NCBI GenBank assembly: GCA_001465015.1 | Contig: LNEO01000273.1 | Coordinates: 1 to 51,994 of the forward strand | DNA length: 51,994 nt | Source of the DNA: Deltaproteobacteria bacterium Ga0077539 | GTDB lineage: Bacteria > Myxococcota_A > Polyangia > Polyangiales > Ga0077539 | Reading direction: 5' to 3' | Shown: positions 43,301 to 51,090 of the stretch, in pieces | Layout: each line of letters opens with the position of its first letter | Position numbering within the stretch: position 1 is the first letter of the stretch | Translations under genes and position numbers: made by a program | The notes under the pieces: generated by a model | Told to the model about the DNA's origin: nothing | Databases searched by the model: none | The model's input: the letters and a program-made list of their open reading frames with translations, nothing else

Positions 43301-44226
43301 GCGAGCTCGACCACATCGCCCGCAGCGACGCCGAATACTCCGGTCTTCTGCAAGAGCGTGGCTTGCTCTTGCAGGCGCGCGGCGACGCGCAAGGCGCGGT
43401 GTCGATCTTCCGCACCGCGCTCGCGCGGGACACCAACAACGTCGAGCTCACCGTCAATCTGGCGGCGGCGCTGCTCTCAGCGGGCGCGCTCGAGGACGCG
43501 GATCGACAAGTCGCGACGGTCGTCGAGCAAAACCCCAACCTCGCCGAGGGCCACTACGTCCTCGGACGCGCGCGGCTCGGCAAAGGCAACATCGTCGACG
43601 CGATTCGGCTGCTCGAGCGCGCGACGGAGCTCGACTCGACGCGCGCGGATTTTCGCGCGTACGCCGCGGAGGCCAACCTCCTTCGCGCCCAGTTTTCGCG
43701 GGCCACCGAGCACGCAGCGCAGGCGGTCACGCTCGACCCGACGTACGCGCGCGGGTATTGGATCCGCGGCGAAATCCGGGTCCGACAGCACAACGCGAGA
43801 GAGGCCCTGCTCGATGCGCGCAGGGCGCTCGAGCTCGATCCGACGTTCGCCGACGCGATGGTGACCTACGCCGAGGCCGACTCGCAGCTCGGCCAACCGG
43901 CGGCGGCGCTCGAGCTCTATCGTCGAGCGTTGGTGATCGTTCCGGACCGAGCGGAGTGGCGCTCTCGGTACGCGAGGCTCTTTGCCGACGCGGGCCGAGA
44001 CAGCGACGCGCTGCGAGAGCTCGAGCAAGCGTGTCGGATCGGAGACAATCTCCCCGCGCCGCCGGCGTGGCTCGCCGAGGCGCACAGGCTCGCGGGCGAG
44101 GTCGCGTTTCGCTCGAACCGTCGCGACGTCGCGCGGCAACACTACCGACGGTTCACCGACCTCGCCGCTCCGGGAACGACGGGCACCGAGGAAGCGCGGC
44201 GAATTCTGCAAGAGCTCGGAGGGTGA
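40312..44226 (+). CDS. Zinc-ribbon (MJ0042-type), low-complexity, transmembrane, TPR-repeat protein
   Basis: 1304 aa, ATG start. C6/C9 and C29/C32 form an MJ0042-type zinc ribbon (VRCPSCQVSFDTDERRIP, ARCPKCGSSIFVLP). Residues ~45-510 are Pro/Ala/Ser-rich low complexity with repeated ALPSPAFGA-type units. One membrane helix follows at ~515-537 (LFIVVGVLGSFILVGAGLSF). The last ~760 residues are TPR repeats (KEPELVAYAAFANYF, AREAYERALATDPRAPSALI, EGHYVLGRARLGKGN). The zinc ribbon therefore faces the cytoplasm and the TPR array the periplasm. This layout is frequent in Myxococcota envelope scaffolds. Its stop overlaps a small membrane protein gene (GTGA). The role is unknown. Confidence 0.88.
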   Translation: MIQVRCPSCQVSFDTDERRIPKAGMRARCPKCGSSIFVLPDGSATMALPKPAATSDDLPSISGGAALPSLGSSTTLPALSGGAALPAPVGGAALPAAKTGGSLFSLDELPSPATSDSLFLPAAKSNSDLDDPFGPALPASASSVALPTPAGAALPSPAFGAGLPAPSGAALPTPAFGASLPSAAFGASLPSAAGTMLPSASAPLPAAPSGLPSILAPLPSTPGEPNSKPAAKAPSVDASRGAKPPSAISMSLDLDLDGPASGPGAKSGALDGRVSIPTPSAPMAAPDPFATSEGPISLPSMEAVRPPTAVKPASATASPAPPPTKNAPRSAGPKELDFDAAPELPPHRAPSMVFEAPVPEQAQDVSEGPASFPPPSRPSMPGLEVTRTAPRTPAGGVTPPKSPAAISAGPGTPQRGNTAPTLAEGFDLPLPPPPNESPVKRGGMGFGEIDFGGDHRPPNAGGESDEFDQIPVEGGDGSSSKSIETDGPARPVAAATSAPRPSDAGRKAPVAPKRKGLFIVVGVLGSFILVGAGLSFTSLGPFGATAIDEALHGAERRAAAQTAIQGARRLLTQDTFGAARRALRQLDDQIAQTPKEPELVAYAAFANYFVLARFGTDAAIAGRARALYERLPTLRPGTEYVAATQAARELMQGHPERVRRLRSPEPAALDVEVMAAIDSNAPDALDKARTASTSRRSTRTRFLLARAMYISDDRPGALREAESLIAEAPGHAGIRLLAAKIFSTNSERTTRAVELARQVEALGRDASTDEKVEAAVLIGDIEFAADRITPAREAYERALATDPRAPSALIGAGRILYRQRAFSDALAKFTAAATADPNDVDAAIGVGMTFIALGRHAEAQPRLEALSRAHPNDAKVRYWWAKALLAMDNRPAAERELREATRLDDTMLEAYTTLASMLFAAQRPQEAEQVLERARGRVADQSAIHRALGEGRVARGDIAGAEAELRQAVQGRPDDLRTRMLFAQILRRRRNFDEAGRELDHIARSDAEYSGLLQERGLLLQARGDAQGAVSIFRTALARDTNNVELTVNLAAALLSAGALEDADRQVATVVEQNPNLAEGHYVLGRARLGKGNIVDAIRLLERATELDSTRADFRAYAAEANLLRAQFSRATEHAAQAVTLDPTYARGYWIRGEIRVRQHNAREALLDARRALELDPTFADAMVTYAEADSQLGQPAAALELYRRALVIVPDRAEWRSRYARLFADAGRDSDALRELEQACRIGDNLPAPPAWLAEAHRLAGEVAFRSNRRDVARQHYRRFTDLAAPGTTGTEEARRILQELGG
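40834..40887 (+). repeat. Perfect 27-bp tandem duplication in coding sequence
   Basis: Two identical 27-bp copies (40834-40860, 40861-40887) encode AFGASLPSA twice within the Pro/Ala-rich segment of the TPR protein. Diverged copies of the same unit lie just upstream (from about 40780). Identity of the last two copies suggests a recent in-frame duplication. Confidence 0.95.
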
Positions 44227-44588
44227 GCGGCCCTTCTCGCGCGGAGCACAAGCGCCAGGCGCTGCGCGCGATCGCGTCGTCCTTGTTCCTGGTCGGGCTG
44301 CTCGTCGCCGGCATCGCTCGCCTCGCGCGCGTTCGACGGCCATCGATCCGCGACGCGATCGGAATCGTCGACACGCGATTCGAGCTCGCGCGCGTCGTCC
44401 TCGCGCGCCCAGGCGAGAGCGACGGTGAGACGTTGGGCTGGACGGTGCGCTGCCGAAGCGGAACCCGACGCGAAATCGTTGCGCTCCCCGGACGGACGCG
44501 CCCCTCGGTGAGCGTGGGAGAGCGGGGCAGCCTGACGGTGGTCCGCGGTGATTTTCGCCGTGAGATCACCGACGCTTCGTGTCAGTAG
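44223..44588 (+). CDS. Small single-pass membrane protein, unknown function
   Basis: 121 aa from a GTG at 44223 that overlaps the TPR gene stop by 4 nt (GTGA). A short basic N-terminus (SGPSRAEHKRQALRA) precedes one helix (IASSLFLVGLLVAGIARLA), then a ~75-residue domain with VDTRFELARVVLARPG, WTVRCRSGTRREIVALPG and VRGDFRREITDASCQ. It has no recognised family. Coupling to the zinc-ribbon TPR protein suggests that they act together in the membrane. The compact beta-like outer domain has two Cys (C89-like in VRCRS, and the C-terminal SCQ). Confidence 0.7.
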   Translation: MSGPSRAEHKRQALRAIASSLFLVGLLVAGIARLARVRRPSIRDAIGIVDTRFELARVVLARPGESDGETLGWTVRCRSGTRREIVALPGRTRPSVSVGERGSLTVVRGDFRREITDASCQ

Positions 44589-44668
44589 CGAGCCGGTCAC
44601 GCTCGCGGCGCTTGTCGTTGTCTGTCCCCTGCACCACACCGCTAGGGCAAGGTTCGCGCCGAGGACGG

Positions 44669-44696
44669 TTGACGCCGCGATCGAGGTGGATAGTTT
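44669..44696 (+). promoter_or_regulatory. Candidate sigma-70-like promoter for dnaK
   Basis: TTGACG at 44669-44674 and TAGTTT at 44691-44696 with a 16-bp spacer, in the 212-bp gap between the small membrane protein and dnaK. The leader downstream contains an A-rich run (about 44706-44718) and the Shine-Dalgarno GGGAGG at 44786-44791, nine bases before the ATG. No CIRCE-type inverted repeat is visible. Confidence 0.4.
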
Positions 44697-44800
44697 CGGC
44701 CACCGCAAAACAAAAAAGCAATGCAACGGCGCTGGTTTTCCTGTGGCAACTGCTGCATGGTCCGCGCGCCGTTCGAATCTCTGACGGGAGGTTTTCTCAC

Positions 44801-46729
44801 ATGGGCAAGGTCATCGGAATCGACCTCGGAACGACCAATAGCGTGGTCGCCGTGATGGAAGGTGCGAAGCACACGGACGTGACGGTCATCGTCAACGAGG
44901 AGGGTTCTCGGCTGACGCCTTCGGTCGTGGGTTGGGACGACAAAGGCGAGGTGTTCATCGGACAGCCGGCCAAGCGCCAGGCGGTGATGAACCCCGAGGG
45001 CACGGTGTTTTCGGCGAAGCGCTTCATCGGGCGCCGCTTCGAAGAGGTCTCGGAAGAGAGCAAGCGCGTCCCGTATCGCGTGGCGCGCCAAGACAACGGC
45101 GACGCCGCGTTCGACGTACAGAACAAGAAGCTCTCGCCGCCCGAGGTGAGCGCGAAGGTGCTGCAGAAGCTGAAGAAGGCCGCCGAGGACTACCTCGGCG
45201 AGACCGTCACGGACGCGGTCATCACCGTCCCGGCGTACTTCAATGACACGCAGCGGCAGGCGACGAAGGACGCGGGCAAGATCGCGGGCCTCAACGTTCG
45301 CCGAATCATCAACGAGCCGACCGCCGCCGCGCTCGCGTACGGGCTCGACAAGAAGAAGGACGAGCTCATCGCGGTCTACGACTTCGGCGGAGGCACGTTC
45401 GACATCTCGATCCTCGAGGTGAGCGCCAACCTCGTCGAGGTCAAGAGCACCAACGGCGACACGCACCTCGGCGGAGACGACGTCGACATCGCGATCATGG
45501 ATTACCTCGTCGCCGAGTTCAAAAAGGAGTCGGGCATCGACGTCGCGAAGGATCGCAACGCCGTGCAGCGCCTCCGTGAGGCGAGCGAGAAGGCGAAGAT
45601 CGAGCTGTCGGCCGCGAGCGAGACCACGGTCAACCTCCCGTACCTGACCGCGGACCAGAGCGGTCCGAAGCACATGAACGTGAAGATCACGCGCGCTCGC
45701 CTCGAGCAGATGATCGAGCCGCTCGTCGAGCGCTCGCTCGAAGCGTGCCGTCGCGCCCTCGCCGACGCGGGCAAGCGCCCCTCGGACATCCACGAGGTCG
45801 TGCTCGTCGGCGGCTCGACGCGCATCCCGCTCGTGCAGAAGCGCGTGAAGGACTACTTCGGCCGGGAGCCGAACAAGAGCGTCAACCCCGACGAGGTGGT
45901 CGCGATCGGCGCCGCGGTGCAGGGCGCGATCCTCACGGGCGACGTGAAGGACCTGCTGCTCCTCGACGTCACGCCGCTCTCGCTCGGCGTCGAGACGCGC
46001 GGCGGCATCATGACCGTGCTCATCTCGCGCAACACCACGATTCCGACGCAGAAGAGCGAGGTGTTCTCGACGGCGAGCGACAGCCAGCCGCAAGTCGAGA
46101 TCAACGTGCTGCAGGGCGAGCGGCCGATGGCCCGCGACAACAAGACGCTCGGCAAGTTCGTGCTCGATGGAATTCCGCCGGCGCCGCAGGGAGTTCCGAA
46201 GATCAAGGTCACCTTCGACATCGACGCCAACGGCATCCTGACCGTCACCGCCAAGGACGAGGCCACCGGCCGCGACCAGCGCGTGACGATTCAAGCCGGC
46301 TCGGGCCTCTCGAAGGACGAGATCGACCGCGCGGTGCGCGACGCGGCCTCGCACGAGGCCGAGGACAAGCGCCGAAAGGACGAGGCCGAGGCCCGCAACA
46401 AGGGCGAGGCCATGGCTTACCAGGCCGAGAAGCTGCTCAAGGACGCCGGCGACAAGCTCAACGCCGCCGACAAGAGCACCCTCGAAGGCGCCGTGAAGGA
46501 CCTTCGCGGAGCGCTCGAGAAGTCCGAGATGGCCCCCATCGAAGAGTCGATGAAGAAGCTCGAGGCCGAGATGCAGCGCATCGCCATGGAGCTCTACAAG
46601 AGCGCAGGCGGTCCTGGACAAGGCGGCCCCAGCGCTGGCGGAGACGGCCCGAGCGCAGGCGCCGGTCCGTCGAGCGGCGGCAAGGGCAAGGGCGACGTGA
46701 TCGACGCCGAGTTCGAAGAGAGCAAGTAG
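44801..46729 (+). CDS. dnaK: Chaperone DnaK (Hsp70)
   Basis: 642 aa, ATG with Shine-Dalgarno GGGAGG. ATPase domain signatures: IGIDLGTTNSVVAVMEG (1-~20), VITVPAYFNDTQRQATKDAG, IINEPTAAALAYGLDK, VYDFGGGTFDISIL and VLVGGSTRIPLVQ. The substrate-binding domain starts near DVTPLSLGVETRGGIMTVLI. The C-terminus is a Gly/Ser/Pro-rich tail ending GDVIDAEFEESK, as in other DnaK. It folds and protects proteins in the cytoplasm with DnaJ and GrpE. Neither dnaJ nor grpE is next to it, so its regulation differs from the classic grpE-dnaK-dnaJ operon. Followed at once by a candidate terminator hairpin. Confidence 0.99.
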   Translation: MGKVIGIDLGTTNSVVAVMEGAKHTDVTVIVNEEGSRLTPSVVGWDDKGEVFIGQPAKRQAVMNPEGTVFSAKRFIGRRFEEVSEESKRVPYRVARQDNGDAAFDVQNKKLSPPEVSAKVLQKLKKAAEDYLGETVTDAVITVPAYFNDTQRQATKDAGKIAGLNVRRIINEPTAAALAYGLDKKKDELIAVYDFGGGTFDISILEVSANLVEVKSTNGDTHLGGDDVDIAIMDYLVAEFKKESGIDVAKDRNAVQRLREASEKAKIELSAASETTVNLPYLTADQSGPKHMNVKITRARLEQMIEPLVERSLEACRRALADAGKRPSDIHEVVLVGGSTRIPLVQKRVKDYFGREPNKSVNPDEVVAIGAAVQGAILTGDVKDLLLLDVTPLSLGVETRGGIMTVLISRNTTIPTQKSEVFSTASDSQPQVEINVLQGERPMARDNKTLGKFVLDGIPPAPQGVPKIKVTFDIDANGILTVTAKDEATGRDQRVTIQAGSGLSKDEIDRAVRDAASHEAEDKRRKDEAEARNKGEAMAYQAEKLLKDAGDKLNAADKSTLEGAVKDLRGALEKSEMAPIEESMKKLEAEMQRIAMELYKSAGGPGQGGPSAGGDGPSAGAGPSSGGKGKGDVIDAEFEESK

Positions 46730-46767
46730 TCGCCTCCCGTCGCGTGATCCTCGCGCGGCGGAGGCGA
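46730..46767 (+). terminator. Candidate terminator hairpin after dnaK
   Basis: TCGCCTCC at 46730-46737 pairs perfectly with GGAGGCGA at 46760-46767. Inside, CGCG pairs with CGCG around a 7-nt loop. The hairpin begins on the base after the dnaK stop. It lacks a T-tract, so it may act with Rho or as an mRNA-stabilising end. Confidence 0.5.
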
Positions 46768-47165
46768 AGCACTCGATCAATGGATCGAGCTGAACAGGGG
46801 CGGCGCGGGGTTCGGTCCGCACCTTCGATCGTCGAGGGGAAGGTGCTGGGCGCGAGCCCGTCGCATCGCGCGACGAGCGCGTCGGCCCGCGGTCGCTCGT
46901 TCGCTTCGCGCCCAGCGATCGAAGGCTCGCGTGGCCTCGCCGCGCGTTGTGCGCCCGACTGTGCCACCCGAAACCACAGCGATTGTGTGGCGCGAAATTC
47001 CGCTGGAATTCCGGGGCGAATCCCACATCGTCCGCCCGCGGCCTACCCGCCCCCGTCGATCGATCGACATGGAATGTCCACCGCACGTCTGCCGTTTCGT
47101 TGCGCGTACTGCCCACGGCAATTAGTCTCCCTCCGCTGCACGTTTGTGTGCGCCTCGACGGTTCG
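46768..47165. other. 398-bp non-coding gap between dnaK and a Ser/Thr kinase gene
   Basis: No protein with a recognisable family, start or composition fits here. The gap must hold the promoter of the kinase operon. The one notable site is an inverted repeat AATTCC-GCT-GGAATT at 46996-47010, in a locally AT-richer stretch, which is the size of a small operator half-site pair. A long open frame on the other strand is a composition artefact. Confidence 0.5.
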
Positions 47166-48911
47166 ATGCAACGTCCTCCAGAAGCACTGCTCGGTGATCG
47201 TTGGCAGCTCCTCGCCCCCATCGGCGAGGGAGCGATGGGCGAGGTTTGGCACGGCCGTCATGCGCAGCTCGGGCACGACGTCGCCATCAAGCTCATGAAG
47301 CCCGAGGCGGCGCAGGATCAAAACCTCGTCGCTCGGTTTCGCCGCGAGGCCCGCATCGCCGCTCAGCTGCGCAGCAAGTACATCGTTCGCGTCGAGGACT
47401 ACGGCGTGTCCTCCGACGGCCGCCCGTTTCTCGTGATGGAGTTTCTTCGAGGGCAAACGCTGGCCGGCCTGCTCGAGAAGCAGCCCAGGCCGGATCGCGC
47501 GTTCGTCGCGCGCGCCGTGCAGCACATCGCGTCCGCGTGTGACATCGCACACGGCGCCGGCATCGTGCACCGCGACCTCAAGCCGGAAAACTGCTTCATC
47601 GTCCAGGACGACGACGGAAGCGCCCTCGTCAAGGTGCTCGACTTCGGCGTCGCGAAGATCACCGACAACGTGTTCGTCACGCAGCACGGCGCGCTCACCG
47701 GCGCGCACGCGCTCCTCGGGACACCTGTGTACATGTCGCCCGAGCAAGCGCGCGGCGAGCCCAACCTCGACGGGCGCAGCGACCTGTGGTCGCTCGGGGT
47801 CATCACGTACGAGATGCTCACGGGGCGAATTCCGTTCGACCTCGGGACGCTCGCGCAGGTGTTGTACGCAGTGCTCGCCGCGCCGATTCCCGCACCATCG
47901 TCGGTGGATCCGACGTTTTCGCCGACCCTCGACGCGTGGACGTCGCGCGCGCTCAACCGCGATCGCGCCCAGCGCTTCGCCACAGGAAAAGAGCTCGCGC
48001 AGGGCCTCGCCCAAGCGCTCGGCATCGCGAGGATCACCCCAGCAGAGCTCGCGTTCGGCAGCATGCAAACGATCTCCGCGGCGGAGCACGGCGCGCACGC
48101 GCACCCCGCGTACGGCGCGGCGGCTCAACAAGCCCCGCACACCCCGCACACTCCGTACAGCCCGCACACTCCGCACGCGTCACACGCGATGCACATTCCG
48201 TCGGCCGCGCCCGCCGCGCCCGAGGCGCTCACGTGGAGCGGCGCAGGGGCAGGAGCGCCCCTCGTTCAGCACATCCCGCAGCCCGTGTCGCTCCCGACAC
48301 CTGCGCATCCCGTGCCTCCAGTGGTGATCTCCGCGCCATACACAACGGCCTATCCGCGCGCGACCGCGGCAGACAACGGCGCGCAGATGTTCGCGCCGTC
48401 CATCAATCGACGGCGCATGCACGGCGTAGGCTTCGCGTTTCTCGCGATCGGCGCCCTCAGCGCAGTGGCGCTCGGCTCCGTCGTTCGCGCCCGTCGCGGC
48501 GCGGCGCAGCGAAGCCAGGCGCCCATCGTCGCCCCGCAGGCGCTGCCCCTCGCGCCGACGCTCGCTGCTCGCCCTCAGCCAGAGAGCCCCGCGGATCCGA
48601 CAGCGACGGCACGAGCGCTGCGCCCTGCGCCGCGGGGGACCGAGCCCAGAAACCCCACGCGACAACCGCAGGCCGCGCAAGCCGTCGACAGCACGCACAC
48701 GAATTCAACACCCGCCGCCAACCGGGTGCTCGAGCCCCCTGCGCCCTCGACGGCGCCCTCGACGGCGCCATCGACAGAGCCCTCGACCGCACCGGCGAGC
48801 GCTCGACGCGACAGCTCGGCGCAGCCGCAACGCGCAAACGGCGGAAACGGCGCGCCTGGCGCAACCGGAGCAAGCCATGCGCCCGGCGAGCGGAGCTTCG
48901 ACACCCTGTGA
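47166..48911 (+). CDS. Transmembrane Hanks-type Ser/Thr protein kinase with His/Pro-rich linker
   Basis: 581 aa from the ATG at 47166; further upstream in frame no family feature is seen. Kinase domain ~10-290: glycine loop GEGAMG (20-25), K42 (VAIKLM), HRDLKPEN (135-142), VLDFGVAK, and GTPVYMSPEQARG. A ~125-residue linker has His-Pro repeats (PHTPHTPYSPHTPHASHAMH is exactly 20 residues), then a membrane helix at ~420-440 (VGFAFLAIGALSAVALGSVV) and an outside tail of ~140 residues with four TAPS/TEPS repeats. All catalytic residues are present. Its stop overlaps the next gene (GTGA), and the three genes behind are also coupled, so the kinase likely acts on or with these envelope proteins. Confidence 0.93.
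   Translation: MQRPPEALLGDRWQLLAPIGEGAMGEVWHGRHAQLGHDVAIKLMKPEAAQDQNLVARFRREARIAAQLRSKYIVRVEDYGVSSDGRPFLVMEFLRGQTLAGLLEKQPRPDRAFVARAVQHIASACDIAHGAGIVHRDLKPENCFIVQDDDGSALVKVLDFGVAKITDNVFVTQHGALTGAHALLGTPVYMSPEQARGEPNLDGRSDLWSLGVITYEMLTGRIPFDLGTLAQVLYAVLAAPIPAPSSVDPTFSPTLDAWTSRALNRDRAQRFATGKELAQGLAQALGIARITPAELAFGSMQTISAAEHGAHAHPAYGAAAQQAPHTPHTPYSPHTPHASHAMHIPSAAPAAPEALTWSGAGAGAPLVQHIPQPVSLPTPAHPVPPVVISAPYTTAYPRATAADNGAQMFAPSINRRRMHGVGFAFLAIGALSAVALGSVVRARRGAAQRSQAPIVAPQALPLAPTLAARPQPESPADPTATARALRPAPRGTEPRNPTRQPQAAQAVDSTHTNSTPAANRVLEPPAPSTAPSTAPSTEPSTAPASARRDSSAQPQRANGGNGAPGATGASHAPGERSFDTL
48741..48788 (+). repeat. Four 12-bp coding repeats in the kinase tail
   Basis: Units at 48741-48752, 48753-48764 (identical), 48765-48776 and 48777-48788 (diverged) encode APST or EPST. 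The first two are exact copies, implying recent slippage in the extracytoplasmic Pro/Ser/Thr-rich tail. Confidence 0.85.
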
Positions 48912-50080
48912 CCGCGCCTCGTGTTCTGCCGATCGCAGCCGCGCTCGTCGCTGTGCTCTGGTCGCCCGCCGCGTTCGCTGATCGAATCGCCGACGCTCCA
49001 CCCGAACGCGAAGAGGCGGACGCCGCAACGATCTTCGCCGAGGGTCGGCAGCGCTACGACGAGGGTCGATTCGAGCAGGCTCTCGTCGCGTTTCGACGCG
49101 TGTTGGACGTCGCGCCTTCGCCCAACGCCAGGCTCTATGTCGGCCGCTCGTTGCGCAGACTCGGCCGCCTCGCAGAGGCATACAACGAGCTGCGTCGCGC
49201 CGCGCAGGACGCCAACCGTCGCGCCGCGACCGAGCCGCGCTATCAGGTCACGAGAGAGAGCGCCCGAGAAGAGGCCGCGACGCTCGTCGGTTCGGTCGCG
49301 TTCGTGTCGCTCGTCGTGACCGGAGCTCCTCCGGGCGCCGAGGTCATGATCGACGGACAGCGTACGGGTCCCGCGCTGTGGACGCAGCCCCTCGCTCGAA
49401 TGCCTGCGCGTGCTCGCATCGAGGCGCGCGCCGAAGGAATGCAGCCCATCACCATCGAGGTCGATCTTCGAGCGGCGACCGAGACGCGCGTGCGCATTCC
49501 GTTTGCGCCGGTGAGCCTCGAGGGCGCCGTACAGATGGGCTTCGCAAACGACTCTTCCTCGACGCGAGCGCAAGGAGTCGAGACCGTCGCCGTCGACCGA
49601 CAAGCCCTCGACGCGAGCATGGGCGAGCGAAGCACGCGCGCGCCGGATGCCTCACGGCCGATCGCGCCGCCGCCCGCCCCCGCGCAGCCAGCCTCGAGCG
49701 CGTGGGTTCCAGTTGGAGGAGTCGCTGTGGGCCTCGGCGTGGCTTCGACTGTCACGGGCGTCGTCTTCGCCGTGCTCGGCAACCAGCGTTTCGGAGAGCT
49801 CTCTGCGCGCTGCAACCAGCCAGGCAGCATGTGCCACCTCGACCCCGCGGTGCAAAGCCGTGTCAACGAGGGAAGGACGTTCGACCTCGTCGCGGCGGTC
49901 AACATCGCCGCGGGGGTTACCACCGCGGTCGCAGGCGCAGGGATGGTCCTCGGCGGCGTGCTCCAAAACGAGGCGAATCGATCGGCCGCTGCCGTGATGG
50001 CGCCTGTCATGGTGCGCGTCGTTCCGACAGCGACCTTCGGCCGCGACGGGCTCGAGCTCGGCGCGCGAGGTTCGTTTTGA
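48908..50080 (+). CDS. Exported TPR-PEGA domain protein with C-terminal membrane segments
   Basis: 390 aa from a GTG overlapping the kinase stop (GTGA). Signal peptide: VLPIAAALVAVLWSPAAFA. TPR-like repeats at ~40-110 (ATIFAEGRQRYDEGRFEQAL, ARLYVGRSLRRLGRLAEAYN). A PEGA domain at ~137-200 contains VTGAPPGAEVMIDGQRTGPA. Two hydrophobic segments follow near the end (VAVGLGVASTVTGVVFAVLG and VNIAAGVTTAVAGAGMVLGG), separated by a region with a Cys pair (RCNQPGSMCHL). PEGA/TPR proteins next to Ser/Thr kinases are common in Myxococcota and may be sensors or envelope scaffolds. Coupled to the kinase and to the downstream lipoprotein gene. Confidence 0.85.
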   Translation: MTAPRVLPIAAALVAVLWSPAAFADRIADAPPEREEADAATIFAEGRQRYDEGRFEQALVAFRRVLDVAPSPNARLYVGRSLRRLGRLAEAYNELRRAAQDANRRAATEPRYQVTRESAREEAATLVGSVAFVSLVVTGAPPGAEVMIDGQRTGPALWTQPLARMPARARIEARAEGMQPITIEVDLRAATETRVRIPFAPVSLEGAVQMGFANDSSSTRAQGVETVAVDRQALDASMGERSTRAPDASRPIAPPPAPAQPASSAWVPVGGVAVGLGVASTVTGVVFAVLGNQRFGELSARCNQPGSMCHLDPAVQSRVNEGRTFDLVAAVNIAAGVTTAVAGAGMVLGGVLQNEANRSAAAVMAPVMVRVVPTATFGRDGLELGARGSF

Positions 50081-51090
50081 GCCGATTGACGACCGCGCTC
50101 GTCGCGCTCGCCGCTGCGGGCTGCCACGATTGGGACCAATTTACGCGCGAGTACGTCGCGCCAGATGGCGCTGCGTACGACGCAAACTCGAGCGACCGAG
50201 TCGGTAGCGAGCGCGGCAACTACGCGTGCGCCAGCCCGCACGTGATGGTTGCCGTGCACGACGCGCGCGGGCCGCGGATCGAGCGAGTGTCGCTCGGCGG
50301 CGGCAGGTGCGCCCCGCTGCGCGTGTGGGGATTCGGCGCGATGGAGCCAATTCGAGCGATCGCCGTGCAAGGCTCGCGAGTGCTCGCCGCGGGTGATCGC
50401 GGAGCGTGCTCGCTCGCCGTGAGCGACTCCGAGCTTCGCGGCAGCTTCTCGGCGTACCCCGGAGGCGGCGAGGTGCGCGACGCGCTCGTGTTCAACGATG
50501 GCACCCCGCGTTTCGCCGTGGCCGTCGCTGTCGGAACGGTCTCTGCGATCAACCACCTCTACGTCGAAGACAACAACGGCGATCTCTCGCGGGACATCAC
50601 GACGTCGTCGTCCCCGCGGATTCCTGCAGCGATAGCCTCGGCGTTTATGCGCTCGATCGCGAGCGAACCCGACGACCCGCACAGGCTCTTCGCCGTGCTC
50701 GAGCAAAGCGAGTATCTCGTGAGCGTCCAGCCGAACGGCGCAAACCGCCAGGTGCTCCTCATGAACACGCCGCCCGGCCTCTTCGAGACCGTGGCCGCGA
50801 GCGCTCCCAACGCAATGGGACAGCACTTCGTTGCAATGGTCCCGCGAGGTCGCGAAGTCGCAAACTTCGAGGCTTTTGTCCGCGGAACGCGCATCACGTC
50901 TGCCCCTTGCGGGACGTGCAGAGCGATCACGCACGTCGTGCCAACGGACCGCAACGAACCGACCTTCGCTGTCCTCTGCTCGGACACCAACGGCGAGCGC
51001 GCGCTGCGCGTGTATCGAAACGGCTCCTGCAGCACGACGCTCGCCACGTGGCCCGCGGGCACGTTGGTCGGGAGGATGGCGGCGCGATGA
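50077..51090 (+). CDS. Lipoprotein with possible beta-propeller domain, unknown function
   Basis: 337 aa from a TTG at 50077 overlapping the upstream stop (TTGA); a second TTG at 50086 is possible. Signal peptide with lipobox ALAAAGC. The mature protein is beta-rich, with spaced short strands (RIERVSLGGGRCAP, AVQGSRVLAAGDRGACSLAV, RFAVAVAVGTVSAINHLYVE, HRLFAVLEQSEYLVSVQ) that look like the blades of a propeller, and several Cys (NYACASP, APCGTCRA, AVLCSD) that could form disulfides in the periplasm. I do not recognise a family. It is the third member of the kinase-led overlapping unit. Confidence 0.75.
   Translation: MSRLTTALVALAAAGCHDWDQFTREYVAPDGAAYDANSSDRVGSERGNYACASPHVMVAVHDARGPRIERVSLGGGRCAPLRVWGFGAMEPIRAIAVQGSRVLAAGDRGACSLAVSDSELRGSFSAYPGGGEVRDALVFNDGTPRFAVAVAVGTVSAINHLYVEDNNGDLSRDITTSSSPRIPAAIASAFMRSIASEPDDPHRLFAVLEQSEYLVSVQPNGANRQVLLMNTPPGLFETVAASAPNAMGQHFVAMVPRGREVANFEAFVRGTRITSAPCGTCRAITHVVPTDRNEPTFAVLCSDTNGERALRVYRNGSCSTTLATWPAGTLVGRMAAR

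Noticed and set aside
40312..44226. Naming the zinc-ribbon TPR protein as a gliding-motility protein such as AgmX/GltJ
   Set aside because: The zinc ribbon and membrane helix are shared, but the GYF and TonB-like parts are absent, so the name is not supported.
44642..47221. An 859-codon open frame antisense to dnaK
   Set aside because: It is the mirror of dnaK codons (Val/Glu/Leu/Arg-rich), a well-known artefact over dnaK genes, with no start signal or homology pattern.
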